Assembly: GCA_910578515.1 (NCBI GenBank)
Contig: CAJTQR010000004.1
Location: 248,001 to 312,000 of the forward strand
Reading direction: 5' to 3'
DNA from: an uncultured Duncaniella sp.
GTDB lineage: Bacteria > Bacteroidota > Bacteroidia > Bacteroidales > Muribaculaceae
DNA: 64,000 nt
In this document: positions 53,281 to 61,564 of the stretch, one piece after another
Layout: each line of letters opens with the position of its first letter
How positions within the stretch are numbered: position 1 is the stretch's first letter
The notes under the pieces: model-generated
The model's input: the letters and a program-made list of their open reading frames with translations, nothing else
Databases searched by the model: none
Told to the model about the DNA's origin: nothing
Made by a program: the position numbers and the translations under genes

Positions 53281-54825
53281 TTAGCCAAGCTTGCGGAGGA
53301 GGGCATTGAGCGACACTTCTTTATGAATAATGCGGTGAAGCTCATCAATGTTCACGCGGGTCTGCGCCATTGAGTCGCGTTCACGCAGTGTCACAGTGTT
53401 GTCCTCGAGAGTCTGGTGGTCAACAGTGATGCAGAAAGGTGTACCTATCGCATCCTGACGGCGGTAACGCTTGCCTATTGAATCCTTCTCTTCATAGTGG
53501 GTAGAGAAGTCAAATTTCAAGTCATTTACAATCTCACGTGCCTTTTCGGGCAGACCATCCTTACGCACTAAAGGCATCACGGCACACTTTACGGGAGCCA
53601 GAGGGGCGGGAAGATGAAGCACCACGCGCTTGTCGCCACCCTCAAGCTCCTGCTCTTCGTAGGATGAGCAGAGTACGCTGAGCACCATACGGTCAACACC
53701 GATTGAGGTCTCAATCACGTAAGGGGTATAGCTTTCGTTGAGTTCAGGGTCAAAGTACTGGATTTTCTTACCCGAGAACTTCTCATGCTGCGAGAGGTCA
53801 AAGTTGGTGCGGGAGTGGATACCTTCCACCTCCTTGAAGCCAAAAGGCATCTGGAATTCGATGTCAGTAGCAGCATTGGCATAGTGCGCGAGCTTTTCGT
53901 GGTCATGGTAGCGGTACTTCTCATCTCCAAGACCGAGAGCCTTATGCCAGCGCAAACGGAATTCCTTCCACTTGTTGAACCACTCCATCTCTGAGCCGGG
54001 ACGAACAAAGAACTGCATCTCCATCTGTTCGAACTCTCTCATGCGGAATATGAACTGACGGGCCACAATCTCGTTGCGGAAAGCCTTACCAATCTGAGCG
54101 ATACCGAAGGGGATACGCATGCGGCCTGTCTTCTGTACGTTGAGGTAATTAACAAAGATACCCTGTGCGGTCTCAGGACGAAGATATACTGTCATGGCAC
54201 CATCGGCGGTTGAACCCATCTCGGTCTTGAACATGAGGTTAAACTGGCGTACCTCAGTCCAGTTCTTTGTTCCGGAAATAGGACATACAATCTCCTCGTC
54301 AATGATAATCTGGCGGAGTTCGTCAAGATTTCCATCGTTCATAGCCTTTGAGAAACGTTCGTGGAGAGCGTCGCGCTTAGCCTTATGCTCGAGCACGCGG
54401 GGATTTGTGGAGCGGAACATCGCTTCATCGAAGCTTTCACCGAAACGCTTGGCGGCCTTAGCCACCTCTTTGTCCATCTTCTCGTCAATCTTTGCTATCT
54501 GGTCCTCAATGAGAACATCGGCACGGTAACGTTTTTTAGAATCTTTGTTGTCAATCAAGGGGTCATTGAAAGCATCCACGTGACCTGATGCCTTCCAGAT
54601 GGTCGGGTGCATGAAGATTGCAGAATCGATACCGACGATATTCTCATGAAGCAGTGTCATGGAATCCCACCAGTAACGCTTGATGTTATTCTTTAGCTCC
54701 ACGCCATTCTGACCATAGTCATATACGGCTGAAAGCCCGTCATATATTTCGCTTGATTGAAACACGAAGCCATACTCCTTGGCATGGCTCACGATTTTCT
54801 TAAAAACGTCTTCTTGTGTTGCCAT
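53281..54825 (-). CDS. glyS: glycyl-tRNA synthetase (homodimeric type)
   Basis: The 514-residue class II synthetase is of the single-chain type. Motif 2 (FRNEIVARQFIFRMREFEQMEMQFF) and motif 3 (SIGVDRMVLSVL) are visible. The WHP 'YGPLG'-like entry is replaced by VYDYGQNGVELKNNIKRYWW. The C-terminal anticodon-binding domain (LAPVKCAVMPLV to the end) is complete. A -7 promoter box lies about 45 bp upstream. Confidence 0.95.
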   Translation of the reverse strand: MATQEDVFKKIVSHAKEYGFVFQSSEIYDGLSAVYDYGQNGVELKNNIKRYWWDSMTLLHENIVGIDSAIFMHPTIWKASGHVDAFNDPLIDNKDSKKRYRADVLIEDQIAKIDEKMDKEVAKAAKRFGESFDEAMFRSTNPRVLEHKAKRDALHERFSKAMNDGNLDELRQIIIDEEIVCPISGTKNWTEVRQFNLMFKTEMGSTADGAMTVYLRPETAQGIFVNYLNVQKTGRMRIPFGIAQIGKAFRNEIVARQFIFRMREFEQMEMQFFVRPGSEMEWFNKWKEFRLRWHKALGLGDEKYRYHDHEKLAHYANAATDIEFQMPFGFKEVEGIHSRTNFDLSQHEKFSGKKIQYFDPELNESYTPYVIETSIGVDRMVLSVLCSSYEEQELEGGDKRVVLHLPAPLAPVKCAVMPLVRKDGLPEKAREIVNDLKFDFSTHYEEKDSIGKRYRRQDAIGTPFCITVDHQTLEDNTVTLRERDSMAQTRVNIDELHRIIHKEVSLNALLRKLG

Positions 54826-54868
54826 TTATTATCGAACTTTAAAAGTAAGTAGCGGGTTATTTAAGTTG

Positions 54869-54876
54869 CAAAGTTA
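54869..54876 (-). promoter_or_regulatory. promoter -7 box for glyS
   Basis: TAACTTTG on the minus strand fits TAnnTTTG and lies 44 bp upstream of the glyS start. No clear -33 element is seen. Confidence 0.55.
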
Positions 54877-55013
54877 ATAATTTTTTCTCATTGAGCAATC
54901 CAACACATGGGAGGATAGCGGCTTTTTCAACATAATTCCGTCCGACAATGTTAATAAAAAACTGAAAACGTAAAATATTTTTAACAATTGACGAAAAATT
55001 GCTAAAAAAACCT

Positions 55014-55021
55014 TATATTTG
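55014..55021 (+). promoter_or_regulatory. promoter -7 box for znuA
   Basis: TATATTTG on the plus strand fits TAnnTTTG, with ATTG ending 23 bp upstream as a weak -33 match. It predicts a very short leader of about 10 nt before the GTG at 55038. An imperfect inverted repeat (TGTTAATAAAAA near 54949 with TATTTTTAACA near 54976) overlaps the region and could be a metal-regulator site; this is weak. Confidence 0.5.
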
Positions 55022-55037
55022 CAAAAATATCTGACTC

Positions 55038-55913
55038 GTGAAATCTTCATTCAACATATTTCTTATTATATCCGGACTCCTGCTCGCGCTTGGAATCGTG
55101 GCGGCCTGCACATCGGCTCCATCCGAAAGCAAGATTGTGACTGTCAGCATCGAACCGCAGAAATATCTGCTCGAACAAATCACCGGTGACCGTGTGGAGG
55201 TGAGGTGTCTCCTCGCCAACGGCGCAAATCCTGAAACATACGACCCCTCGGTGACTCATCTCATGAATCTGCAGAAGTCGATGGGATTCCTGCGCATGGG
55301 AAATATCGGGTTTGAGTCCGCTCTTCTCGACAAAATCCACCAAGCCAATCCCGAGTTGCCTATCTACAACACTTCCGATGGAATTTCCCTTATCACAGGG
55401 ACTCATAGCCACAACGGTGTAATCCACGGCGATGTAGACCCGCACACATGGAGCTCAGTCAAGAATGCCAAGGTAATCACTAAAAACATGCTTGACGCAA
55501 TGATAGAAATCGACCCTGCCAACAAGGCTTACTATCAGCGCAACTACACCCGTTTTGCCAGTCACCTCGACTCACTTGACAATGCCATCACCGCCAAACT
55601 CGCACATGTGCATGGGAAAGCGTTCTTGGTATGGCATCCATCTCTCAGCTATTTCGCCCGCGACTACGGTCTGGAGCAAGTAGTGGTAGGGAACGCCGAA
55701 CATAAGGATGTGGCTCTCGGAAGCCTGCGGGAGGTTGTGGAACATGCGCGTGAGCATGAAGCCGACATATTTTTCACACAGAAGGATTTCGACAGCCGCC
55801 AGGTGTCGGCCATAAATTCACAGATAGGCGCCAGAGAGGTGAGCATCAACCCTATGGCTTATGAATGGGAGAATGAGATGCTTACACTTGCCGATGCCCT
55901 TGCCTCTAAATAA
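55038..55913 (+). CDS. zinc/manganese ABC transporter substrate-binding lipoprotein
   Basis: The 291-residue lipoprotein (VAAC, Cys24; GTG start) is a cluster-9 binding protein. Likely metal ligands lie in the His-containing segments SVTHLMNL, HSHNGVIHGDVDPHTW and GNAEHKDVALG. It captures Zn or Mn in the periplasm for the ATPase encoded 6 bp downstream. No permease gene follows, which is unusual for a znuACB-type set. Zn is favoured over Mn by the His-rich loop, but this is not certain. Confidence 0.9.
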   Translation: MKSSFNIFLIISGLLLALGIVAACTSAPSESKIVTVSIEPQKYLLEQITGDRVEVRCLLANGANPETYDPSVTHLMNLQKSMGFLRMGNIGFESALLDKIHQANPELPIYNTSDGISLITGTHSHNGVIHGDVDPHTWSSVKNAKVITKNMLDAMIEIDPANKAYYQRNYTRFASHLDSLDNAITAKLAHVHGKAFLVWHPSLSYFARDYGLEQVVVGNAEHKDVALGSLREVVEHAREHEADIFFTQKDFDSRQVSAINSQIGAREVSINPMAYEWENEMLTLADALASK

Positions 55914-55919
55914 ACAACG

Positions 55920-56618
55920 ATGCAACATCTCAATCAGGAATCAGATATAATCATATCACTGCGCAACATATCAAAGCGCTGGGACAAGAAAACCGTGCTC
56001 GAAGATATAAACTTCGATGTGCGCCGTGGCGATTTCATAGCCATAACAGGTCCTAACGGCGGGGGCAAGACCACACTGCTCCGCATTTTACTTCGTCTGC
56101 TCAAACCGACCGAGGGGACTGTGACATACCTTGCGGGAGGGACGCCGGTGAAGCATCTGCCTATAGGGTATCTACCACAAAAGAATATGATTGACTCCCG
56201 ATTTCCCATCAATGTGGAGGAGGTGATAGCTTCAGGTCTCATAGGCGAGAAACTACCTACCGAAGAGGTCAAAGCGCGTGTGGCGGAAGTCACAGAGCTT
56301 ATGGGGCTCACCGCCCATGCCTCAAGCAGCATCGGGAACCTGTCGGGCGGACAGCTGCAGAGAGCTTTGCTCGGCAGAGCCATCATCTCTCGCCCGGAGG
56401 TCTTGGTACTCGACGAACCATTAAGCTACGTCGATAAGAAATTCGAACATTATATCTACGATTTGGTAGCAGAGCTATCGAAAACCACCACCCTGCTTCT
56501 GGTCTCACACGAAATGTCAACCATAGCCGGAATGGCAAACCGACACCTAATCATCGACCACTCCCTACACGAATGCCACTCACCCCACCACCAAGTGCAT
56601 TACGACTGCGAGGAATAA
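55920..56618 (+). CDS. metal ABC transporter ATP-binding protein
   Basis: The 232-residue ATPase shows Walker A (GPNGGGKTT), the signature LSGGQLQRALLG and Walker B (VLVLDEPLSYVD). It starts 6 bp after the binding-protein gene. The C-terminus is rich in His and Cys (HSLHECHSPHHQVHYDCEE), as in several ZnuC proteins, and may bind metal. It should power Zn/Mn uptake with an inner-membrane permease that is not encoded here. Confidence 0.92.
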   Translation: MQHLNQESDIIISLRNISKRWDKKTVLEDINFDVRRGDFIAITGPNGGGKTTLLRILLRLLKPTEGTVTYLAGGTPVKHLPIGYLPQKNMIDSRFPINVEEVIASGLIGEKLPTEEVKARVAEVTELMGLTAHASSSIGNLSGGQLQRALLGRAIISRPEVLVLDEPLSYVDKKFEHYIYDLVAELSKTTTLLLVSHEMSTIAGMANRHLIIDHSLHECHSPHHQVHYDCEE

Positions 56619-56637
56619 CCGCAGTACAGTGCCAATT

Positions 56638-56829
56638 TCATAATAGCCAACCGAGCAGGAGGTCCAACAGACACACCACACCCAATGTGACGACAACTGT
56701 GATTGCAAACGTGACAATCCATGCCATGACAATGTTGGTCACACGCTTTTTCACCCGTGGCTCCACACGATTGCCAACAAACACGGCGCAGGCACCCACG
56801 ACCACCTGAAACCAAAAGCTATTATGCAT
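56638..56829 (-). CDS. possible small two-helix membrane protein
   Basis: A 63-codon frame translates to a protein with two hydrophobic stretches (about 5-20 and 33-60) separated by a basic segment (EPRVKKRVTN). It lies between the ATPase gene and ribBA, convergent with the ATPase. I know no family for it. Its hydrophobic composition and position make it plausible, but short frames of this kind can occur by chance. Confidence 0.4.
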   Translation of the reverse strand: MHNSFWFQVVVGACAVFVGNRVEPRVKKRVTNIVMAWIVTFAITVVVTLGVVCLLDLLLGWLL

Positions 56830-56873
56830 ATCTTCTCTATGATTATGTCGATTAGCGGAGAGATAATATAAAT

Positions 56874-56914
56874 AGAGCGTATCGAATATCCCATGATGGA
56901 ATTTGATACGCTCT
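56874..56914. terminator. bidirectional hairpin between the metal ABC genes and ribBA
   Basis: AGAGCGTATC (56874-56883) pairs perfectly with GATACGCTCT (56905-56914). The flanks are AT-rich but lack long T-runs on either strand. It lies between the ends of the plus-strand ATPase gene and the minus-strand ribBA gene, so it can serve both. Confidence 0.5.
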
Positions 56915-56967
56915 TATAGTTTCTTTATTGAATTCTCAGTGAATGATAAGCACAAACACCCGATTGA

Positions 56968-58179
56968 TTAGAATATATCGAGTTTATGCCCCATGCGTTC
57001 CTTTTTAGTCTGCATGTAACGACGGTTGTACTTGTTGGGTTCAATCTCAATCGGGACATTCTCGACAACTTCCAGACCATAACCTTCAAGCCCGATACGC
57101 TTCACGGGGTTATTGGTAATCAGACGCATTTTCTCGATGCCGAGCAGACGCAGAATCTGAGCACCAACACCATAGTCTCGTTCGTCAGCCTTATGTCCGA
57201 GGTGTATATTGGCATCAACGGTATCGAGTCCCTCTTCCTGAAGTTTATAAGCCCTTATTTTCTCCATCAGACCGATACCACGGCCCTCCTGGTTAAGATA
57301 GACTATGGCTCCCTTGCCTTCCTTGTCAATCAGCTCCATAGCCTTATGAAGCTGCTCGCCGCAGTCGCATCTCATCGAGCCGAAGATATCACCGGTTGCA
57401 CACGAAGAGTGTACACGCACCAGCACCGGTTCTCCCGGAGTGATATCACCCTTGATTAATGCGATGTGCTCCAGACCGTTGCTCTTCTGACGGAATGGTA
57501 TAAGGCGGAAATGCCCGTAGGCTGTGGGCATATCCACTTCCACACCCTGTTCCACGAGCGATTCGGTGCGCAGGCGGTAAGCCACAAGGTCAGCAATTGA
57601 AATCAACTTCAAACCCCATTCATCAGCCTTGGCACGGAGTTGCGGCAGACGTGCCATGGTGCCATCCTCATTAAGAATCTCTATGAGCGATGCGGCCGGC
57701 TGCAGCCCTGCAAGACGAGCAAGGTCGATGGCTGCCTCTGTATGACCTGTGCGACGCAACACGCCGGCATCCTGGGCATAGAGGGGATGCACATGTCCGG
57801 GACGACCGAAATCCTCCGGTCGTGACTCCGGATTGGCAAGAGCACGGATAGTGGCGGCACGGTCATGAGCCGACACACCCGTAGTGCACCCCGGGAGGAG
57901 GTCAACGGTAATGGTAAAAGGTGTTCCGAGCATCGAGGTATTGTCAGCCACCTGATGGTCAAGTTTCAACTCATGACAACGTGATATTGACAGCGGTGCG
58001 CACAGTTCACCACGAGCATTGGTTATCATGAAATTAACATGCTCAGGTGTAACCTTTTCGGCAGCAATTATAAGGTCTCCTTCGTTCTCACGGTCCTCGT
58101 CATCGACCACAATCACGAATTTGCCCTGGCGGAAATCCTCAATGGCTTCCTCTATAGTATTTAGTTTTATTTTATCCAT
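56968..58179 (-). CDS. ribBA: bifunctional DHBP synthase / GTP cyclohydrolase II
   Basis: The 403-residue riboflavin enzyme combines two domains. The N-terminal RibB domain (about 1-200) shows VVDDEDRENEGDLI and the TGVSAHDRAATI segment. The C-terminal RibA domain (about 205-403) shows the zinc cysteines in SSCATGDIFGSMRCDCG and YLNQEGRGIGL. It supplies both precursors of lumazine synthesis. It lies 24 bp downstream of the long LptF-like permease on the same strand, probably in one operon. Confidence 0.96.
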   Translation of the reverse strand: MDKIKLNTIEEAIEDFRQGKFVIVVDDEDRENEGDLIIAAEKVTPEHVNFMITNARGELCAPLSISRCHELKLDHQVADNTSMLGTPFTITVDLLPGCTTGVSAHDRAATIRALANPESRPEDFGRPGHVHPLYAQDAGVLRRTGHTEAAIDLARLAGLQPAASLIEILNEDGTMARLPQLRAKADEWGLKLISIADLVAYRLRTESLVEQGVEVDMPTAYGHFRLIPFRQKSNGLEHIALIKGDITPGEPVLVRVHSSCATGDIFGSMRCDCGEQLHKAMELIDKEGKGAIVYLNQEGRGIGLMEKIRAYKLQEEGLDTVDANIHLGHKADERDYGVGAQILRLLGIEKMRLITNNPVKRIGLEGYGLEVVENVPIEIEPNKYNRRYMQTKKERMGHKLDIF

Positions 58180-58202
58180 AGTGATATGCTGTATATCCCT
58201 TA

Positions 58203-60146
58203 TTATTTCTTATATATCAATGTAATCAGTTCGTCGGAAACTTTGATGACCGAAGCGAGCTCGTCGCGCAGCTGATGCTGGGTCTTACGCCCGTAAAGCC
58301 AGATTGGCAATCCTATCGGGAACAGCACCATCATGCTCCAGCTGAGCCATTTGCGCCGGGAAGGTTCATGAAACCACAGGCTGCGGAGTATAGGCATATC
58401 CATAAGTTTCAGTACCACCATCTTCTCGCGCGAATTGGAAATGTACTCCACATCACCCTCCAGCTCGTCACGCAGCGAGTGCAACTCATCGCGGTCATAT
58501 CCTTTGAGCCAATAAGCCGTGTAACTCTGCTTGGCGGGATTGGCGGCGAGATATTCGTTCACACGCACCTTGAGTTTTTCAAGACGTTCCTCAGCCACAA
58601 GCGGTTCCACCTCTGTCATGAACACCTCTTTCATCTCCACGTGTCGTGTCTCGCTGACACCAAAGAACTTGCGGAAGAAGTTCAGATAGGCATCCTTATT
58701 GAAAACAGCAGAGTCGTTGACAGCCTTGTAAGTGAAGAAGATACCGAGCGGAAGGAGCACCGCGGCACTGAGCCACATACCTTCCCATACCTCCCACTTG
58801 CCATCGCGGGCAAGCTTATAGCCCATATTGTCAATGATGTAGTAAAATATGAACAGGAACACCGAAATCACCAACGGTGTGCCGAGACCTCCTTTTCGTA
58901 TAATCGCTCCAAGCGGAGCGCCGATAAAGAAGAAAATAATGCAGGCGAAGGAAAGAGTGAATTTCTTCTGGAGCTCTATGGCATGGCGGCGTATGGTCTT
59001 CATATCGTCAGCAAGCACGAGACTCTTGTATTCATACTCCTGTTTCATGCGTTGCGCCTTGGTGAGCGCCTGATTAAGATAATTGAGTGTATAACCGGAA
59101 GAGGAGCCACGGAATAGCGAATCAACATCCATCGGTTTTTCCATCTTCACGTCGGGCATGCGCACCCTCTTGACATCCTCCTCCGCTCCGGTCTCCTCGT
59201 TGACCACGGCGACATTGCCGGGCGCGACACGATAGTTTATCACATTGAAATAGGGATGTTCGCGCAACGAATTGCCATAACGGTTACCGAGCGAATCGAC
59301 ACGCTCACTCACGGAGTCGATGGTAGCCTGCAACTCAGCCATATTCTTACCTACATACTGATTACGCATACCCTGCTCATCCATGCGGTTGAAATTGGCA
59401 TCGAACTTAAGCATGATTTCCTTTGTGTCAAACGACTCGCGGCGATAAGGCACATTCTTCATATTAGATGCGCCCGCATCCTTAAGGTTCTCAAATGATT
59501 CTCCTTTCCAAAGACGCAGAAACAGGTGCGTCTTGTCAGGAGTGATGGTCATCTTGCCGGAATCAGCAAGAATGATGGATGAATTCTCAAATCCGCGCGA
59601 CACGTCGTAAATCATCATGTCGTAGAGCACACCGGTCTCACGGTTTTTCTCCTGAACGAAGAGATTGTAACCCGGAATCTGGTCATAGAACACCCCTTCG
59701 GGGATTTCCAGCTCGGGCGACTTCTGCCTCATGGAATAGAGGAGCGTCCACATCTTTGTCTGCGCTATCGGCAGCACATTGTTCTGAAAAAAGAATGCGC
59801 CGGTAGCAATCATCACCATCAGCACGATGAGTGGTGCCATGGTACGTATCAGGGATATACCCGATGCCTTCATGGCTGTAAGCTCGAACTGTTCGCCGAG
59901 ATTACCGAAAGTCATGAGCGATGCCAGAAGTATGGCAAGCGGAAGAGCCATCGGTATCATGGTGAGGGCTGCATAGAAAAACAGCTCGGCTATCACATCA
60001 ACCCCGAGCCCTTTGCCCACAAGGTCGTCGATGTAACGCCATAGAAATTGCATCAGCACTATAAACAAGCAGATACAGAACGTCATCAGAAACAGAGGCA
60101 CAAAGCTCTGCAGGATGAATATGTCCATGCGCTTGATACGAAACAT
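58203..60146 (-). CDS. LptF/LptG-like permease with long C-terminal extension
   Basis: The 647-residue protein starts like LptF/YjgP proteins (MFRIKRMDIFILQSFVPLFL), with three N-terminal membrane helices, a periplasmic part and C-terminal helices up to about residue 490. Another region of about 150 residues follows, with two more hydrophobic segments near the end (LSWSMMVLFPIGLPIWLYG). The usual family length is about 360. It probably pairs with the 356-residue permease at 49,840 in LPS export. It heads the operon with ribBA. Confidence 0.85.
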   Translation of the reverse strand: MFRIKRMDIFILQSFVPLFLMTFCICLFIVLMQFLWRYIDDLVGKGLGVDVIAELFFYAALTMIPMALPLAILLASLMTFGNLGEQFELTAMKASGISLIRTMAPLIVLMVMIATGAFFFQNNVLPIAQTKMWTLLYSMRQKSPELEIPEGVFYDQIPGYNLFVQEKNRETGVLYDMMIYDVSRGFENSSIILADSGKMTITPDKTHLFLRLWKGESFENLKDAGASNMKNVPYRRESFDTKEIMLKFDANFNRMDEQGMRNQYVGKNMAELQATIDSVSERVDSLGNRYGNSLREHPYFNVINYRVAPGNVAVVNEETGAEEDVKRVRMPDVKMEKPMDVDSLFRGSSSGYTLNYLNQALTKAQRMKQEYEYKSLVLADDMKTIRRHAIELQKKFTLSFACIIFFFIGAPLGAIIRKGGLGTPLVISVFLFIFYYIIDNMGYKLARDGKWEVWEGMWLSAAVLLPLGIFFTYKAVNDSAVFNKDAYLNFFRKFFGVSETRHVEMKEVFMTEVEPLVAEERLEKLKVRVNEYLAANPAKQSYTAYWLKGYDRDELHSLRDELEGDVEYISNSREKMVVLKLMDMPILRSLWFHEPSRRKWLSWSMMVLFPIGLPIWLYGRKTQHQLRDELASVIKVSDELITLIYKK

Positions 60147-60217
60147 AGCGGGCGAATATGACTTGATTTGGAGGTTGATTAAATCACAACCGTTAGAAAA
60201 AGGTTGTTATGTTTTGA

Positions 60218-60261
60218 AAAGGACGTATGTCAAACCGCAAGGGTTTAGGCACACGTCCTTT
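60218..60261 (-). terminator. terminator after the OmpH gene
   Basis: AAAGGACGT (60218-60226) pairs with ACGTCCTTT (60253-60261), with an inner AAACC/GGTTT stem capped by a GCAAG loop. On the minus strand the stem ends in TTTT. It lies 34 bp after the stop of the OmpH gene at 60295. Confidence 0.65.
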
Positions 60262-60294
60262 AAAATCTTTATATCCTTGACGGAAACTGCGGCA

Positions 60295-60789
60295 TTACTT
60301 TATGCCGAGACGGGTTTTCACTGTAGAAGTGATGTCGGTCACATCAGTACCGGTGTAAAGCGGCATCTGATTTTCAAAGATGAAAGTGTAACCGCCTTCG
60401 GCACCTGCAGTCTGGATTGCCTTGAGCACCTTCTCCTGGATAGGAGCCATGAGCTGCTGCTGCTGACGCTGAAGGTCCTGAGTGGCAGTCTGACGGAACT
60501 GGTTGATTTTATTTTCAAGCTCCTGCATCTCCTGCATACGGCGCTCCTTGATAGTCTGGGGTGTTGTTTCCTCAAGTGACTGGAATTCTTCGAATTTCTT
60601 TGAGAATTCTTCCTGAAGTTTTGCAAATTCATCCTCGTACTTCTTGTTTGAGGCTTCCATCTGTTCCTTCACGGTCTGGAGTTCAGGCATTGATTCCATG
60701 AGTTCCTGAGTGTTGATAACAGCAAATTTCTGTGCGAACACGCTCATGGGGAGCGCAATCATGATTGCGAGCAATAGTTTCTTAATCAT
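60295..60789 (-). CDS. OmpH/Skp-family periplasmic chaperone (second copy)
   Basis: The 164-residue protein has a signal peptide ending in VFAQ (cleaved after about residue 19) and a long coiled coil rich in Glu, Lys and Gln (about 40-125). This is the Skp tentacle pattern, finished by a short beta region (GYTFIFENQMPLY). Skp holds unfolded outer membrane proteins on the way to BamA. It lies next to a second OmpH and bamA on the same strand. It has its own promoter box in the 117-bp gap, so it can be expressed apart from the first copy. Confidence 0.92.
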   Translation of the reverse strand: MIKKLLLAIMIALPMSVFAQKFAVINTQELMESMPELQTVKEQMEASNKKYEDEFAKLQEEFSKKFEEFQSLEETTPQTIKERRMQEMQELENKINQFRQTATQDLQRQQQQLMAPIQEKVLKAIQTAGAEGGYTFIFENQMPLYTGTDVTDITSTVKTRLGIK

Positions 60790-60835
60790 TGTTGTATTCT
60801 GAAGTTTTTTGTTTTAGTTACCTTATTAAATCTTT

Positions 60836-60875
60836 GTCAGAATGGGAGGGAATACACGCTATCGCACCCTCTGAC
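60836..60875 (-). other. leader hairpin of the second OmpH gene
   Basis: GTCAGA (60836-60841) pairs with TCTGAC (60870-60875), with GGG/CCC inside. It lies in the predicted leader between the -7 box at 60893-60900 and the gene start at 60789. No T-run follows, so it is not a terminator for the first OmpH gene. Confidence 0.35.
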
Positions 60876-60892
60876 CTAATTTATTTGCCGTG

Positions 60893-60900
60893 CAAAGATA
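60893..60900 (-). promoter_or_regulatory. promoter -7 box for the second OmpH gene
   Basis: TATCTTTG on the minus strand fits TAnnTTTG and lies between the two OmpH genes, predicting a leader of about 95 nt for the downstream copy. No TTTG is seen at the standard -33 distance. Confidence 0.5.
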
Positions 60901-60906
60901 AGTAAT

Positions 60907-61422
60907 TTATTTGGAATAACCTAACTTTTCAAGCACCTCGTTGGAGACGTCTATGCGGGGTGAGGCAAAAATGATATCAGCTGAGGATGCACGGTCAAAT
61001 ATGCATTGGTAACCACGCTCCTCCGATACCTTCTTGACTGCATTGTAGACATTTTCCTGAATCGGCTTCATGAGAGCCTGACGCTTCTTGTAAAGCTCAC
61101 CTTCCGGTCCGAAATATTTCTGACGGAGCTCGGCGCCAGCTTTCTCCTTTGCCACGATGGCTTCTTCCCTCTGCTTCTTCTGGTCATCGGTCAGAAACAC
61201 CATTTCGTTCTGATAATTCTTGTACATTGTCTCAGCCTCCTTTGCCACAGCCTCGACCTCTTTCTGCCAACGCTGCGAGAGTTGGTTGAGCTGCTCGTTC
61301 GCCATCTCATAGTCAGGGATGCTGCCGAGGATATAGTCCATGTCGACAAGAGCGAATTTCTGGGCGCTTGCGCCGAAAGCACATGCCACCACTATAGCTA
61401 AGGTTAGGAATATTTTCTTCAT
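60907..61422 (-). CDS. OmpH/Skp-family periplasmic chaperone (first copy)
   Basis: The 171-residue protein has a signal peptide (FGASAQ, about 1-20). The OmpH core has LVDMDYILGSIPDYEMANEQ, a coiled coil (about 45-115) and a C-terminal beta region (YQCIFDRASSADIIFASPRI). Together with the second copy and BamA it forms the outer membrane assembly set. It is 142 bp downstream of bamA, a gap in which I see only weak stems. Confidence 0.93.
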   Translation of the reverse strand: MKKIFLTLAIVVACAFGASAQKFALVDMDYILGSIPDYEMANEQLNQLSQRWQKEVEAVAKEAETMYKNYQNEMVFLTDDQKKQREEAIVAKEKAGAELRQKYFGPEGELYKKRQALMKPIQENVYNAVKKVSEERGYQCIFDRASSADIIFASPRIDVSNEVLEKLGYSK

Positions 61423-61564
61423 AAGTAAGTGTCAATAGATTTGTTTCTTATATAATATATAGACGCTCTACAGGGTGAAAAGTTTAATCAATCTCTCAGA
61501 GAGGATTTAACAATAAATGTTAATCATCTACATGATTGCTAATCAAACCCATGGAAACAGTATC

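Noticed and set aside
58275..59117. 280-codon plus-strand frame
   Set aside because: It is antisense to the LptF-like permease, which has clear family features.
60181..60210. Small hairpin ACAACC/GGTTGT as a second terminator
   Set aside because: Only six base pairs and no T-run on either strand.
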